A program made the position numbers and the translations under genes. DNA of 64,000 bases. It comes from Enterobacteriaceae endosymbiont of Plateumaris consimilis (GTDB lineage Bacteria > Pseudomonadota > Gammaproteobacteria > Enterobacterales > Enterobacteriaceae). The notes below the pieces were generated by a model. That model was not told the DNA's origin. It was given only the letters and a program-made list of their open reading frames with translations, and made no database searches. Numbering within the stretch: position 1 is the first letter of the stretch; every line of letters starts with the position of its first letter. This document shows, piece by piece, positions 9,555 to 18,846 of this stretch. The stretch spans positions 64,333 through 128,332 of the forward strand of contig NZ_CP046230.1 of NCBI RefSeq assembly GCF_012563145.1, in the 5' to 3' direction.

Positions 9555-10760
9555 TTAATTATGAATAGTAATAAATGTATCTTGTGCAATGAGTAATTCT
9601 TCATTTGTTGGTATTACTAAAATTGGAATACTATTACTATTATTAATTAATCCTGACTTACCATGTTTCATATCTATATTTAGTTTTTTATTAATATTCA
9701 TACCTAATATTTTTAATTTTTTTATTGTTAATTCTCTAATTAAAATACTATTTTCTCCTATACCACCTGTAAAAATAACAGCATCTAATTTATTATTCAT
9801 TAATACAGTATAAGAAGCTATATATTTTGACAAACGATGAACAAATACTTTTACTGCAATTTGAATTTTTTTATTTTTTATATAATTATTTTCAATATAT
9901 CTAAAATCACTAGTTATATCTGTTAATCCTAACATACCTGATTTATTAATTAAAATATTTTCAATTAAATTAATATCCATTTTTAATTTTTTATTCATAT
10001 AAAAAATTATAGCTGGATCAATATCACCACATCTAGTTCCCATAATTAATCCTTCTAATGGAGTTAATCCCATTGAAGTATCTACACTTTTACCATTACA
10101 AATTGCTGTTACTGATGATCCATTACCTAAATGACAAGTAATACAATTAAAATTGTGAATTGGTTTATTTAAGATTCTAGAACCTTGTTCAGAAACATAT
10201 CTGTGACTTGTTCCATGAGCACCATAACGACGAATTTTATGTTTTTCATAAAAAGATAATGGTAATCCATACAAATATGATTCTTTAGGTATAGTTTGAT
10301 GAAAAGAAGTATCAAAAACTGCAATTTGTTTTTTTTTTAAATGTGGAAAAGATTTTAATGTTTCTTGTATTCCGATTAACTGGATAGGATTATGTAATGG
10401 AGCAAATATAGATGCTTTTTTTATTTCTTTTATAACTTCATCATTAATAATTACAGATTGTATAAATTTTTCTCCTCCATGAACAATACGATGTCCAATA
10501 GCAATAATATTATTAAATAGTACTGGATACTTTATTAAAATTTTTTTTGCTAAAAAATTTAATGCTATTCCATGAGAGCTGTTTTTTGTTAAAAAATATT
10601 TTTTTTCAGCATTATTTATTTTCCATTTAATATAAGCTTTAATATTATTAAAATATTCTGCAATACCAGATAAAACAGTTTTTTTATTAATTGGATCAAT
10701 TATAGCAAATTTTAAAGAAGAACTACCACAATTAATAACAAGTACTAATTTAAATATCAT
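9555..10760 (-). CDS. ackA: Acetate kinase
   Basis: The 401-residue product matches AckA, which makes ATP and acetate from acetyl phosphate. The first motif NCGSSSLKFAI is at residues 10-20, then GHRIVHGG near 91, YGAHGTSHRYV near 179, CHLGNGSS near 210 and FTGGIGENS near 330, covering the phosphate, adenosine and catalytic sites. Length matches E. coli (400). A GAGGATA ribosome site precedes the ATG. It is the first gene of an ackA-pta pair. Confidence 0.97.
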   Translation of the reverse strand: MIFKLVLVINCGSSSLKFAIIDPINKKTVLSGIAEYFNNIKAYIKWKINNAEKKYFLTKNSSHGIALNFLAKKILIKYPVLFNNIIAIGHRIVHGGEKFIQSVIINDEVIKEIKKASIFAPLHNPIQLIGIQETLKSFPHLKKKQIAVFDTSFHQTIPKESYLYGLPLSFYEKHKIRRYGAHGTSHRYVSEQGSRILNKPIHNFNCITCHLGNGSSVTAICNGKSVDTSMGLTPLEGLIMGTRCGDIDPAIIFYMNKKLKMDINLIENILINKSGMLGLTDITSDFRYIENNYIKNKKIQIAVKVFVHRLSKYIASYTVLMNNKLDAVIFTGGIGENSILIRELTIKKLKILGMNINKKLNIDMKHGKSGLINNSNSIPILVIPTNEELLIAQDTFITIHN

Positions 10761-10960
10761 AAAATTGATATCCTCATAAATATTTGTAAAAAAGTAAAAT
10801 ACTTTTTTATAAAAAATTTAAATATAAAAATAATAAATTATTTATTTATAATAAATAAATAATTTTAATTATAATTTTATTATTTAAATATAATATAAAA
10901 ATTTTAATTATATTTTATATATAAAACTTATATTTTAATATAAATTAAAATAATAATTTA

Positions 10961-10990
10961 TTGCAATTTTTATAAATATTGTTTTATAAT
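10961..10990 (+). promoter_or_regulatory. Sigma-70-like promoter ahead of the tRNA-Cys/tRNA-Leu pair
   Basis: TTGCAA (10961-10966) and a perfect TATAAT (10985-10990) are separated by 18 bp, and the first tRNA starts 47 bp after the -10 box. This is the best promoter match I see in the window and is placed where a tRNA promoter is expected. In DNA this A+T-rich, chance TATAAT boxes are frequent, so the call rests on the combined spacing and context. Confidence 0.55.
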
Positions 10991-11037
10991 CTCTATAAGT
11001 TATTAAAAAAAATTTTTATTTATAGAAATAAATATAT

Positions 11038-11108
11038 GGCGCATTGGCAGAATGGTTATGTAGAGGACTGCAAATCCTTTTATTTCGGTTCAATTCCGGA
11101 ATGCGCCT
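11038..11108 (+). tRNA. cysT: tRNA-Cys (GCA)
   Basis: A complete cloverleaf is visible: acceptor arms GGCGCAT (11038-11044) and ATGCGCC (11101-11107) pair fully, the D-arm carries GGTTATGTAG, the anticodon loop holds GCA at 11070-11072, and the T-arm reads CGGTTCAATTCCG. The discriminator base is T, as in tRNA-Cys. The 3' CCA is not encoded (TTT follows), so it must be added by the CCA enzyme. It is followed by tRNA-Leu(UAA), as in the E. coli glyW-cysT-leuZ operon, but glyW is missing here. Confidence 0.96.
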
Positions 11109-11126
11109 TTTATTTTTGAAATACAG

Positions 11127-11216
11127 GCCCAGATGGTGGAATCGGTAGACACAAGGGACTTAAAATCCCTCGACATATATATTGTTGTGCGGGTTCAATT
11201 CCCGCTCTGGGTACCA
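11127..11216 (+). tRNA. leuZ: tRNA-Leu (UAA)
   Basis: This is a class II tRNA with a long variable arm. Acceptor GCCCAGA pairs with TCTGGGT near 11206-11212, the anticodon TAA is at 11161-11163 in the loop CTTAAAA, and the T-arm is CGGGTTCAATTCCCG. Unlike its neighbour it has an encoded CCA (11214-11216). The sequence is close to E. coli leuZ over the D-arm and anticodon arm, and the cysT-leuZ order is ancestral. Confidence 0.96.
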
Positions 11217-11270
11217 GAATATTTTATAAAAAATATTTTTTTATATATATTTAAAAAAATATAGTAATAT

Positions 11271-11726
11271 TTATTTCATATAATTTTTAATAAAATAGTG
11301 AAAATAACAAAATAATTGTGGTTTATCTTTTAAAAAATCTTCATATAATTCATTACTACAATAATTTAATGTATATAAAAATATTAAAATTATTACGACT
11401 CCTTTAAACATTCCAAAAAATAAACCAAAAATTTTATTTATTTTATTTAAAAAAGATTTTTGAATATGTTTATTTAAATAATAATTAAATGTATAACCAA
11501 TTATTAATATGATTATAAATAAAGTAAACATAGCAATACTATTTTTCAATAATAGACTATCAATACTATATATGTATTTAGCTAAATAATGATAATATTT
11601 TTTAGAAAAATAGTATGCAAAAAACCAAGTAAATAATGATAATATTTCTTGTAAAAAACCTCTACACCAACTTATTAAAGATGAAATAATAATTATTATT
11701 ATTAAAAAATAATCAATTAAATACAT
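11271..11726 (-). CDS. cvpA: CvpA family membrane protein
   Basis: The 151-residue protein has four hydrophobic segments and matches CvpA (162 residues in E. coli), an inner-membrane protein linked to colicin V production and envelope stress. Recognisable parts are the start YLIDYFLI, the SSLISWCRGFLQEILSLFTW block near residues 16-35, and IFGLFFGMFKGV near 105. In E. coli it precedes purF in the dedD-cvpA-purF cluster; here truA follows on the same strand, with folC, dedD and accD absent between. The biochemical role is not established. Confidence 0.82.
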   Translation of the reverse strand: MYLIDYFLIIIIIISSLISWCRGFLQEILSLFTWFFAYYFSKKYYHYLAKYIYSIDSLLLKNSIAMFTLFIIILIIGYTFNYYLNKHIQKSFLNKINKIFGLFFGMFKGVVIILIFLYTLNYCSNELYEDFLKDKPQLFCYFHYFIKNYMK

Positions 11727-11925
11727 ATTATTTTTTTATATCAAACCTCAATTTTAAGTTACAAATTTTTATTTTTTTATTTATTATATATTTTAGAATA
11801 TCATATATAAAGTTAAATATTTTAATTATGTTTTTATTGAATAAATTTTAATAAAATTATTATTTAATAAAAATTATTAATTAAATTAATTTATAATAAC
11901 TGATATTTTTATTATCAATACTTTT

Positions 11926-12726
11926 TTATAAATTAAATAAAAAATTTAAATTATTAAAATATGGTATATTAAACTTTTTTGGATATTCAATTTCTACTAA
12001 AAATAATCCATTTGGTTTTACTGTTATTGCTGCTTTAGTTCTGTCTTTTTTTTTCAATAACTCTAATAACCAAATCTCTTTTTTATAATTTGATCCTATT
12101 TCTAATAAACAACCTACTATATTACGAACCATGTGATACACAAAAGAATTAGCTTTTATATCAATTATTATATAATTATTATATCTTTTTATATTTAAAT
12201 GCATTATTCTTCTATAAGAACTATTAGATTGACATTTTACTGATCTAAAAGAAGTTAAATCATTTTCTCCTATTAAATATTTCGCTGCTTTATTCATTTT
12301 TTTGATATCTAAATTATATTTATATTGAGTAACTAATTGGTTTAAAATTCCAGTACGATATTGACTATTATATAATATATAGTAATATTTACGAGATATA
12401 GCACTAAATCTTGCATGAAATTCTTTTATTACTGGAATAATCCAAGTAATTACTATATCTTTAGGTAACAAACTATTTATACCTAATATCCAAGATCTAA
12501 TCTTACGTGTAGCAATAGTTTCAAAATGAATAACTTGACCTATACTATGAACACCTATATCGGTTCTACCGGCACAAAAAATTTCTATATTATGATTTGC
12601 AATCATAGATATTGCATTTTCTACATGTTGCTGTATAGTATTTGGAAATTGTTTTTGTTTTTGCCATCCATGGTAATTACTACCATTATATTCTATTCCT
12701 AAAGCAAATTTAAATATTTTTTTCAT
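11926..12726 (-). CDS. truA: tRNA pseudouridine38-40 synthase
   Basis: The 266-residue product matches TruA (270 in E. coli), which isomerises uridines 38-40 in the anticodon stem of many tRNAs. The catalytic Asp lies in CAGRTDIGVHS near residue 56, and other family blocks are YNGSNYHGWQKQ near 13 and FVYHMVRNIVGCLLEIG near 195. It is transcribed towards cvpA with a 199-bp spacer in which I see no gene. Confidence 0.95.
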   Translation of the reverse strand: MKKIFKFALGIEYNGSNYHGWQKQKQFPNTIQQHVENAISMIANHNIEIFCAGRTDIGVHSIGQVIHFETIATRKIRSWILGINSLLPKDIVITWIIPVIKEFHARFSAISRKYYYILYNSQYRTGILNQLVTQYKYNLDIKKMNKAAKYLIGENDLTSFRSVKCQSNSSYRRIMHLNIKRYNNYIIIDIKANSFVYHMVRNIVGCLLEIGSNYKKEIWLLELLKKKDRTKAAITVKPNGLFLVEIEYPKKFNIPYFNNLNFLFNL

Positions 12727-12918
12727 TTTATTTTAATAAATACTTGTACATAAGTTTTTAAAATTTTTTATTTATTATATTAAACAAATCTATTAATATT
12801 TTATTTCTATTTTAAAGAAAATTATATAAAATATATATTTTAAGAAAACACTTAAATAATAAAAATTATATTCATTTGAAATTTAAAATATTATTCTAAA
12901 TATAGAGTTTAACATATA

Positions 12919-14139
12919 ATGAAATTAATAAATAATTGTATTACATATACTTATAAGATATTAATTAACTTAATATTAATGATTGTATGTATGATGTATT
13001 CTTATATATCTTATAGTAATGAAAATTTTTTTGAAATTGTATCTAAACCTATTTTAAATGCTAAATCATACATTTTAATAGATTACCATTCAGGTTTAGT
13101 ATTAGCAGAAAAAAATGCTGATATACATTATAATCCTGCAAGTTTAGCAAAAGTAATGACTAGTTATGTAATAGAAAAAGCTATTGAATTGGGTAAAATT
13201 GATCGCAATGATATAGTAACTATAGGTAAAAATGCTCATTATTCAGGTAATATATTATTTAATGGATCATCTTTAATGTTTTTAAAATATGGTGAACATG
13301 TTTCTGTGAAAGATTTAATAAAAGGTATTATATTACAATCAGGTAATGATGCTTGTGTTGCAATTGCTGAATATATATCTGGGAATCAAAATAATTTTGT
13401 TAATTTAATGAATTTTTATTCAAAAAAAATAGGATTAAAAAATACAATTTTTAAAAATGTACATGGATTAGATGAATTAAAACAATATACTTCTGCTAGA
13501 GATATGGCTATTTTGGGTATGGTCTTAATAAGAGATTTTCCTAATGAATATTATTTATATAAAGAAAAAGAATTTACTTTTAATAAAATTCGTCAAATGA
13601 ATCGTAATTCATTATTATGGGATAATTTACTAAATGTTGATGGTATTAAAACTGGACATACTAAAATTGCTGGTTATAATTTATTAGTTTCTGCTAAAAA
13701 ATATAATATGAGACTTTTAGCTGTTATTTTAGGAGAAACATCTGAAAAAAATCGTACATTAGATAGTAAAATTTTACTAAATTGGGGTTTTAAAAATTTT
13801 AAAACAATAAATCCATTAATGAAATATCAAAAATTTACTACTCTTCCAGTTTTTTTTGGTAAATATCACTTTTTACCTATAGGAGTTAATAAAAATGTAT
13901 ATTTAACTATAATAAAAAGTCAAGAAAAAAAATTACAAATAATATATTTTGTTAATTGTAATAAAATAGTAGCACCTATACATAAATATCAAATATTAGG
14001 AAGTGTTAATTTTGTTATAAATAATCATATATTAAAAAGTTATCCATTAATATCTTTGCAAGAAATACCTAGAGGAAATATTTTTATTTGTATTTTTGAT
14101 TATATTAGATTACTATTAAGTAATTGGTTAAATCAATAA
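12919..14139 (+). CDS. dacA: D-alanyl-D-alanine carboxypeptidase (penicillin-binding protein 5/6 type)
   Basis: The 406-residue product trims the terminal D-Ala of peptidoglycan stem peptides in the periplasm. It has an N-terminal signal peptide (hydrophobic stretch about residues 12-33), the SxxK motif in NPASLAKVMTS near 75, SGN in LQSGNDACVA near 142, and KTG in VDGIKTGHTK near 245. The extreme C-terminus FDYIRLLLSNWLNQ is the amphipathic membrane anchor of this class. Gene order dacA-lipB-lipA is as in E. coli with ybeD removed. Its presence implies that a peptidoglycan wall is kept. DacC is the closest alternative name. Confidence 0.92.
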   Translation: MKLINNCITYTYKILINLILMIVCMMYSYISYSNENFFEIVSKPILNAKSYILIDYHSGLVLAEKNADIHYNPASLAKVMTSYVIEKAIELGKIDRNDIVTIGKNAHYSGNILFNGSSLMFLKYGEHVSVKDLIKGIILQSGNDACVAIAEYISGNQNNFVNLMNFYSKKIGLKNTIFKNVHGLDELKQYTSARDMAILGMVLIRDFPNEYYLYKEKEFTFNKIRQMNRNSLLWDNLLNVDGIKTGHTKIAGYNLLVSAKKYNMRLLAVILGETSEKNRTLDSKILLNWGFKNFKTINPLMKYQKFTTLPVFFGKYHFLPIGVNKNVYLTIIKSQEKKLQIIYFVNCNKIVAPIHKYQILGSVNFVINNHILKSYPLISLQEIPRGNIFICIFDYIRLLLSNWLNQ

Positions 14140-14193
14140 TATTTTAACAAATATGTTTTATTAAAATTAATAATAATATTAATTATTATAATT

Positions 14194-14838
14194 ATGTATA
14201 ATTATGAAAATAATTTATTTATACGTCATTTAGGTATAGAACCGTGGATTTTAACGTATGAAAAAATGAATAATTTTACTGATCAACGTAATATATCTAC
14301 GTTAGATGAAATTTGGATGGTAGAACATACACCAGTTTTTACACAAGGTAGAACATCTGAAAAAAAAGATATTCTATATATTAATAATAAAATTCCTTTA
14401 TTTAATAGTAATAGAGGTGGAAAAATTACATATCATGCTCCAGGACAACAATTAATGTATGTATTAATTAATTTAAAAAAACGTAATATTAGTATACGAA
14501 TTTTAGTATCAATATTAGAGCAAACTGTAATAAATGTTTTATTTTATATAGGTATAAAAGCAAATAGATTATTATCTAATTACAATCCTGGTGTATATAT
14601 TAATAATAAAAAAATTGCATCAATAGGTTTAAAAATATCTAAAGGATGTTCATTACATGGTATTGCTATAAACGTTGATATGGATTTATTACCTTTTTCT
14701 TATATTAATCCATGTGGTTTACATCAATTAAAAATGACTCAAATAAGAGATTTAGTCCCTAATATTAAAATTTCTATAGTAAAAAATTTAATAATTAATG
14801 AATTTATAAAATTATTAAATAAATATAGTAAAATATGA
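14194..14838 (+). CDS. lipB: Octanoyl-[ACP]:protein N-octanoyltransferase
   Basis: The 214-residue enzyme moves octanoate from acyl carrier protein to lipoyl domains, the first step of endogenous lipoylation. The family blocks NRGGKITYHAPGQQLMY near residue 69, the lysine in GVYINNKKIASIGLKI near 130, and the catalytic Cys in INPCGLHQLKMTQI near 168 are all present. Length equals E. coli (213). It sits between dacA and lipA and uses octanoyl-ACP from the fab genes in this window. Confidence 0.96.
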   Translation: MYNYENNLFIRHLGIEPWILTYEKMNNFTDQRNISTLDEIWMVEHTPVFTQGRTSEKKDILYINNKIPLFNSNRGGKITYHAPGQQLMYVLINLKKRNISIRILVSILEQTVINVLFYIGIKANRLLSNYNPGVYINNKKIASIGLKISKGCSLHGIAINVDMDLLPFSYINPCGLHQLKMTQIRDLVPNIKISIVKNLIINEFIKLLNKYSKI

Positions 14839-14906
14839 ATTAATGTCATATTTTAAAATTTAAATACCTTATTTATATTTATAAAAAATTAATAAATTTA
14901 AACAAT

Positions 14907-15776
14907 ATGAAACCATTTTTTTTAAAAAAACCTGATTGGATTAAAATTAAAGTTTCTGAAAAAAACATTCATGAAGTGAAAAAAATTAAATCTATTATAA
15001 AAAAAAATAAATTATATTCTGTTTGTGAAGAAGCTTCTTGTCCAAATATTATAGAATGTTTTAGCAAAAAACAAGTAACCTTTATGATTTTAGGTAATAT
15101 ATGTACTAGAAATTGCTTATATTGTAATGTTATTAATGGTAGACCATTAAAAATTGATAATAATGAAGCATTAAATTTAGCTAATACTATTTATAAAATG
15201 AAATTAAAATACGTAGTAATTACTTCTGTCAATAGAGATGATTTATATGATGGTGGAGCTAAACAATTTTCTACATGTATAAAATTAATACGCAAAAAAA
15301 ATCCTAATACTAAAATAGAAATTTTAGTTCCTGATTTTAAAAATTGTATTAATGAAGCTTTAAAAATTATGGAAAATACATTACCTGATGTTTTTAATCA
15401 TAATATAGAAACAGTAGAACGTTTATTTAAAACTATAAGACCTTCTGGAAATTATAAAAAATCATTAATGTTATTAAATCAGTTTAAAAAAAAATTTCCT
15501 AAAATCACAACAAAATCAGGATTAATGTTAGGTTTTGGAGAAACTAATGAAGAACTATATAATACTTTATATGATTTAAAATGGAATGGAGTTGATATTA
15601 TCACTATAGGGCAATATTTACAACCAACTAAAAAACATATTACTGTTAAAAAATATGTTAATATTTTAGAATTTAATCAAATAAGAAAAAAAGCTATTAA
15701 TATAGGTTTTAAAAAAGTAGTATGTGGACCTTTTATACGTTCTTCTTATAATGCACAAAAATATTACATTAAATAA
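14907..15776 (+). CDS. lipA: Lipoyl synthase (radical SAM)
   Basis: The 289-residue enzyme inserts two sulfurs into octanoyl groups. The auxiliary cluster cysteines are in CEEASCPNIIEC (C-x4-C-x5-C, near residue 41) and the radical-SAM cluster in CTRNCLYC (C-x3-C-x2-C, near 67). The C-terminal RSSY, whose Ser ligates the auxiliary cluster, is kept. The protein is about 30 residues shorter than E. coli LipA (321), all missing from the non-catalytic N-terminus: it begins at KKPDWIKIK. It follows lipB as in E. coli. Confidence 0.96.
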   Translation: MKPFFLKKPDWIKIKVSEKNIHEVKKIKSIIKKNKLYSVCEEASCPNIIECFSKKQVTFMILGNICTRNCLYCNVINGRPLKIDNNEALNLANTIYKMKLKYVVITSVNRDDLYDGGAKQFSTCIKLIRKKNPNTKIEILVPDFKNCINEALKIMENTLPDVFNHNIETVERLFKTIRPSGNYKKSLMLLNQFKKKFPKITTKSGLMLGFGETNEELYNTLYDLKWNGVDIITIGQYLQPTKKHITVKKYVNILEFNQIRKKAINIGFKKVVCGPFIRSSYNAQKYYIK

Positions 15777-15785
15777 ATACTTCTA

Positions 15786-15915
15786 TGCCTCTGAATAGTT
15801 TAAGATCTTTTTATAACATTTGTTTAAAACAAATTTCTCATTATTTAAAAATATTCTGATATATTTTGTTTTATTAATAAACATTAAAAATTAAACATTT
15901 AAACTCTCAGAGGCA
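15786..15915. other. Long-range inverted repeat enclosing a possible structured RNA or terminator region
   Basis: Between the convergent lipA and cspE, TGCCTCTGA (15786-15794) pairs with TCAGAGGCA (15907-15915), and AGTTTAA (15797-15803) pairs with TTAAACT (15899-15905), giving 16 bp interrupted by a small internal loop. Within the 95-nt interior, ATTTGTTT and AAACAAAT form a further hairpin (about 15819-15835). The outer stem is conspicuously G+C-rich for this DNA. It could be a two-way termination structure, the folded 3' end of a transcript, or a small RNA. It does not match tmRNA, 4.5S RNA or RNase P RNA motifs that I know. Confidence 0.4.
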
Positions 15916-15953
15916 ACAGAATTCGATCTTTTAATTAAATACTAATAATAATT

Positions 15954-16163
15954 TTAAATAGCAATTACATTAGCAGCAGAAGGACCTTTAGCACCATTGG
16001 TAATTTCGAATTCTACTTTTTGGCCTTCAGTTAATGTTTTGAATCCATTGCTTTGAATTGCAGAAAAATGTACAAAAACATCTTTACTGCCATCTTCAGG
16101 AGTAATGAAACCAAAGCCTTTAGATTCATTAAACCACTTAACATTACCTTTAATCTTGGACAT
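15954..16163 (-). CDS. cspE: Cold-shock protein (CspE/CspC type)
   Basis: The 69-residue single cold-shock domain protein binds single-stranded RNA and DNA. The RNA-binding motifs KGFGFITP (residues 15-22) and DVFVHFSAI are present. It differs from E. coli CspE at only a few residues, far fewer than any other gene here, and its DNA is visibly richer in G+C than its neighbours. I start at the ATG at 16163-16161, which has an AAGG ribosome site; an in-frame TTG one codon earlier is less likely. lipA is convergent, as in E. coli. Confidence 0.95.
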   Translation of the reverse strand: MSKIKGNVKWFNESKGFGFITPEDGSKDVFVHFSAIQSNGFKTLTEGQKVEFEITNGAKGPSAANVIAI

Positions 16164-16188
16164 CAATTGTTACCTTTACATAAAAATA

Positions 16189-16250
16189 GACACTGAAGTG
16201 TGTCAATCAAAGTACATCAATTAATAATTCATTTGTCTAGTGAAACAAAT
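16189..16250 (-). promoter_or_regulatory. Inverted repeats in the cspE upstream region
   Basis: Two short hairpins lie upstream of cspE: GACAC/GTGTC (16189-16193 and 16200-16204) and ATTTGT/ACAAAT (16231-16236 and 16245-16250). On the cspE strand a TTGACA overlaps the first of them. Cold-shock genes commonly have structured 5' leaders, so these may be leader structure or promoter parts. No transcription start can be fixed from sequence alone. Confidence 0.3.
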
Positions 16251-16361
16251 CAAAAAAGTGAGAAATGTCGAATTTTTTAAAGTATTATTTAAAATAATTT
16301 TTTTTTATATTTATTTTTATATATAAAAATATTATTAATTTTTAAAAGGTATAATTTTTTT

Positions 16362-17141
16362 ATGCAATTATTGTTAGGAAAAAAAATATTAATTACAGGA
16401 ATAATAAGTAAACTATCTATTGCATATGGAATAGCTAAAGCTATGTATAATAATAAAGCAGAATTAATTTTTACATATCAAAAAAAAAAAAATAAAAAAA
16501 GAGTAGAAAAATTAGTAAAAAATATGACAAAGTATCCAATAATAAAGTGTGATGTATCTAAAGATCATAATATAAAATTTTTATTTGTTCAAATATCTAA
16601 GTTTTGGAATAAATTCCATGGTTTTGTACATTCTATTGCTTTTGTTCCTAAAAATCAGTTAAAAGGAAGTTTTATTGAAAATACATCAAGAAAAGGATTT
16701 CAAATAGCTCATGATATTAGTTCTTATAGTTTAACAGCTATGGTTAAAGAATGCAGATTTATGTTATATCCTAAATCTTCAATAGTTTCTTTATCATATT
16801 TAGGATCTAATAGAGTAATACCTAATTATAACGTTATGGGATTAGCAAAAGCATCATTAGAAGCTAATATTCGTTATATTGCGTATGATATTGGTAAACA
16901 AAATATTAGAATTAATGGAATATCTTCTTCACCTATAAAAACTTTAGCTTCATCAGGTATTAATAATTTTGATTATATATTAAAATTTTATAAAAAAATA
17001 ACACCATTATCATATCAAATTACAATAAATGATATTGGTAATGTTGCTGTATTTTTATGTTCTGATTTATCATGTGGAATTACTGGAGAAATAATTCATG
17101 TTGATGGAGGATTTAATCTTATTGGCATTAATAAAAAATAA
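16362..17141 (+). CDS. fabI: Enoyl-[acyl-carrier-protein] reductase (NADH)
   Basis: The 259-residue enzyme performs the last reduction in each round of fatty acid elongation. The nucleotide region reads GKKILITGIISKLSIAYGIA (start to about residue 25), the HSIAFVPKNQ region contains conserved substrate-pocket residues, and the catalytic Tyr and Lys are in YNVMGLAKASLEAN near 155-168. Length matches E. coli (262). An A13 run at 16480-16492 is in frame in the genome and encodes Lys residues; it is a likely slippage site. An AAAAGG ribosome site precedes the ATG. Confidence 0.96.
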   Translation: MQLLLGKKILITGIISKLSIAYGIAKAMYNNKAELIFTYQKKKNKKRVEKLVKNMTKYPIIKCDVSKDHNIKFLFVQISKFWNKFHGFVHSIAFVPKNQLKGSFIENTSRKGFQIAHDISSYSLTAMVKECRFMLYPKSSIVSLSYLGSNRVIPNYNVMGLAKASLEANIRYIAYDIGKQNIRINGISSSPIKTLASSGINNFDYILKFYKKITPLSYQITINDIGNVAVFLCSDLSCGITGEIIHVDGGFNLIGINKK

Positions 17142-17288
17142 AAATTTTTATTAAATTATTTTATTTAAATATAAATTTGATAATATATTTAATAAATGAT
17201 AATTTTTATATTTAAAAACATTTACATATATAAAAATATAAATTTTGATAAAATATCAATTAAATTTTATATAAAAAAGAGGTTAATA

Positions 17289-18833
17289 ATGATAATTGGT
17301 ATACCAAAAGAAAAATTATCTAAAGAAACAAGAATAGCTATTACTCCTATATCAGCAAAAAAATTGATAAACTTAGGATTTACAATATTTGTTGAAAAAA
17401 ATGCAGGTAAAGATGCTTTTTTTAAAGATCAAGATTTTATTGACATTGGTGCACAAATTGTTAATGATAATAAAATTTGGAATTCTAATATAATAATTAA
17501 AATTAATCCTCCTACTATAGAAGAGATAAAATTAATAAAAAATAATAGTGTATTAATTAGTTTCATTTGGCCTTCGAAAAATCCTTTTTTATTAAAGGAA
17601 TTAGCAATTAAAAATATTACAGCAATATCTATGGATTCAGTTCCAAGAATTTCTAGAGCACAATCTATAGATGCTTTAAGTTCTATGAGTAATTTAACTG
17701 GATATAGAAGTATTATAGAATCGGCTTATTTATTTGGTAGGTCACTTAATGGACAAATTACAGCTGCTGGTAAAACTTCATCAGCAAAAATAATAGTAAT
17801 AGGAGCAGGGGTTGCAGGATTATCTGCTATTGCAACTGCACGAAGTTTAGGAGCAATAGTTAAAGCATTTGATACTCGAAAAGAAGTTAAAGAACAAATT
17901 AATAGTATGGGTGCTATGTTTCTTCAATTCAAACAAAAATATAATGATGTAAATAATAATAAAACTTTTGATTCAAATAAAATAAATTCAGAAATTAAAC
18001 TTTTATCTACGTATATTAAAGAAACAGATATTATTATATCTACAGCATTAATACCTGGTAAAAAAGCTCCTATTTTAATTAATAATGAAATGATTAAAAA
18101 TATGAAACCAGGAAGTATTATTTTTGATTTAGCTGCTGAAAATGGTGGTAATTGTATATTAACTCAAAAAAATAAAATTGTTACAACCGAAAATAATGTA
18201 AAAATAATAGGCTTTATTAATCTTCCTAGCAAAATGCCAATACAAGCTTCACAATTATATAGTAATAATGTTATTAATTTAATTAAATTATTATTATCTA
18301 AAGATAATAAAAAATTAAATATTGATTTTAAAGATGAAATTATACGTAATATGATTGTTACTTATGATAAAAAAATTATTTGGCCAGCACCATTAATTGA
18401 AGAAAAAAAATTTGAACAAACTTTAGAAAATTCACAAAAATTAAAAATTATAAAGAAAAATATACAAAATAAAAAAGAAAAATTTTTTCTAAAATATATA
18501 AAGCAATATTGTTTTATGATTACAAGTTTATTTTTTATGTATATTATAAGATTTATTCCTAAAGAAACCATACCTCATTTTATAATATTTTTATTATCTT
18601 GTATAGTAGGTTACTATGTTGTATGGAATGTTAGTCATAAATTACATACTCCTTTAATGTCAGTAACTAATGCAATTTCTGGTATTATTATTATAGGAGC
18701 TATATTTCAAATTAATAATAATAACATCATAATAATGATATTATCATTTTTAGGGATATTAGTATCTAGCATAAATATTTTTGGTGGATTAACTATAACT
18801 CAACGTATGTTAAAAATGTTTCATAAAAATTAA
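17289..18833 (+). CDS. pntA: NAD(P) transhydrogenase, alpha subunit
   Basis: The 514-residue subunit carries the NAD(H)-binding domain I and four membrane helices of the proton-pumping transhydrogenase, which makes NADPH from NADH at the expense of the proton gradient. [20 protein letters not shown] opens the protein, [12 protein letters not shown] is near residue 115, [13 protein letters not shown] near 170, and the C-terminal [11 protein letters not shown] and [14 protein letters not shown] segments are almost unchanged from E. coli. I start at 17289, with an AAGAGG site just upstream; an in-frame ATG at 17196 would add 31 residues with no family counterpart. pntB follows after 13 bp. Confidence 0.96.
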   Translation: MIIGIPKEKLSKETRIAITPISAKKLINLGFTIFVEKNAGKDAFFKDQDFIDIGAQIVNDNKIWNSNIIIKINPPTIEEIKLIKNNSVLISFIWPSKNPFLLKELAIKNITAISMDSVPRISRAQSIDALSSMSNLTGYRSIIESAYLFGRSLNGQITAAGKTSSAKIIVIGAGVAGLSAIATARSLGAIVKAFDTRKEVKEQINSMGAMFLQFKQKYNDVNNNKTFDSNKINSEIKLLSTYIKETDIIISTALIPGKKAPILINNEMIKNMKPGSIIFDLAAENGGNCILTQKNKIVTTENNVKIIGFINLPSKMPIQASQLYSNNVINLIKLLLSKDNKKLNIDFKDEIIRNMIVTYDKKIIWPAPLIEEKKFEQTLENSQKLKIIKKNIQNKKEKFFLKYIKQYCFMITSLFFMYIIRFIPKETIPHFIIFLLSCIVGYYVVWNVSHKLHTPLMSVTNAISGIIIIGAIFQINNNNIIIMILSFLGILVSSINIFGGLTITQRMLKMFHKN

Positions 18834-18846
18834 GAGGTATTAATAG

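Noticed and set aside
9589-9813. Open frame on the plus strand inside ackA
   Set aside because: It is antisense to a fully conserved acetate kinase and resembles no family; A+T-poor antisense frames arise by chance opposite Lys/Asn-rich genes.
15786-15915. 6S RNA, tmRNA or 4.5S RNA at the lipA-cspE gap
   Set aside because: The closing stem is suggestive, but no conserved 6S bubble sequence, SRP GGAAG motif or tmRNA tRNA-like ends could be found.
17196-17288. Longer N-terminus for PntA from an upstream ATG
   Set aside because: The extra 31 residues have no counterpart in the family and the ATG at 17289 has a good ribosome site and matches the known start.
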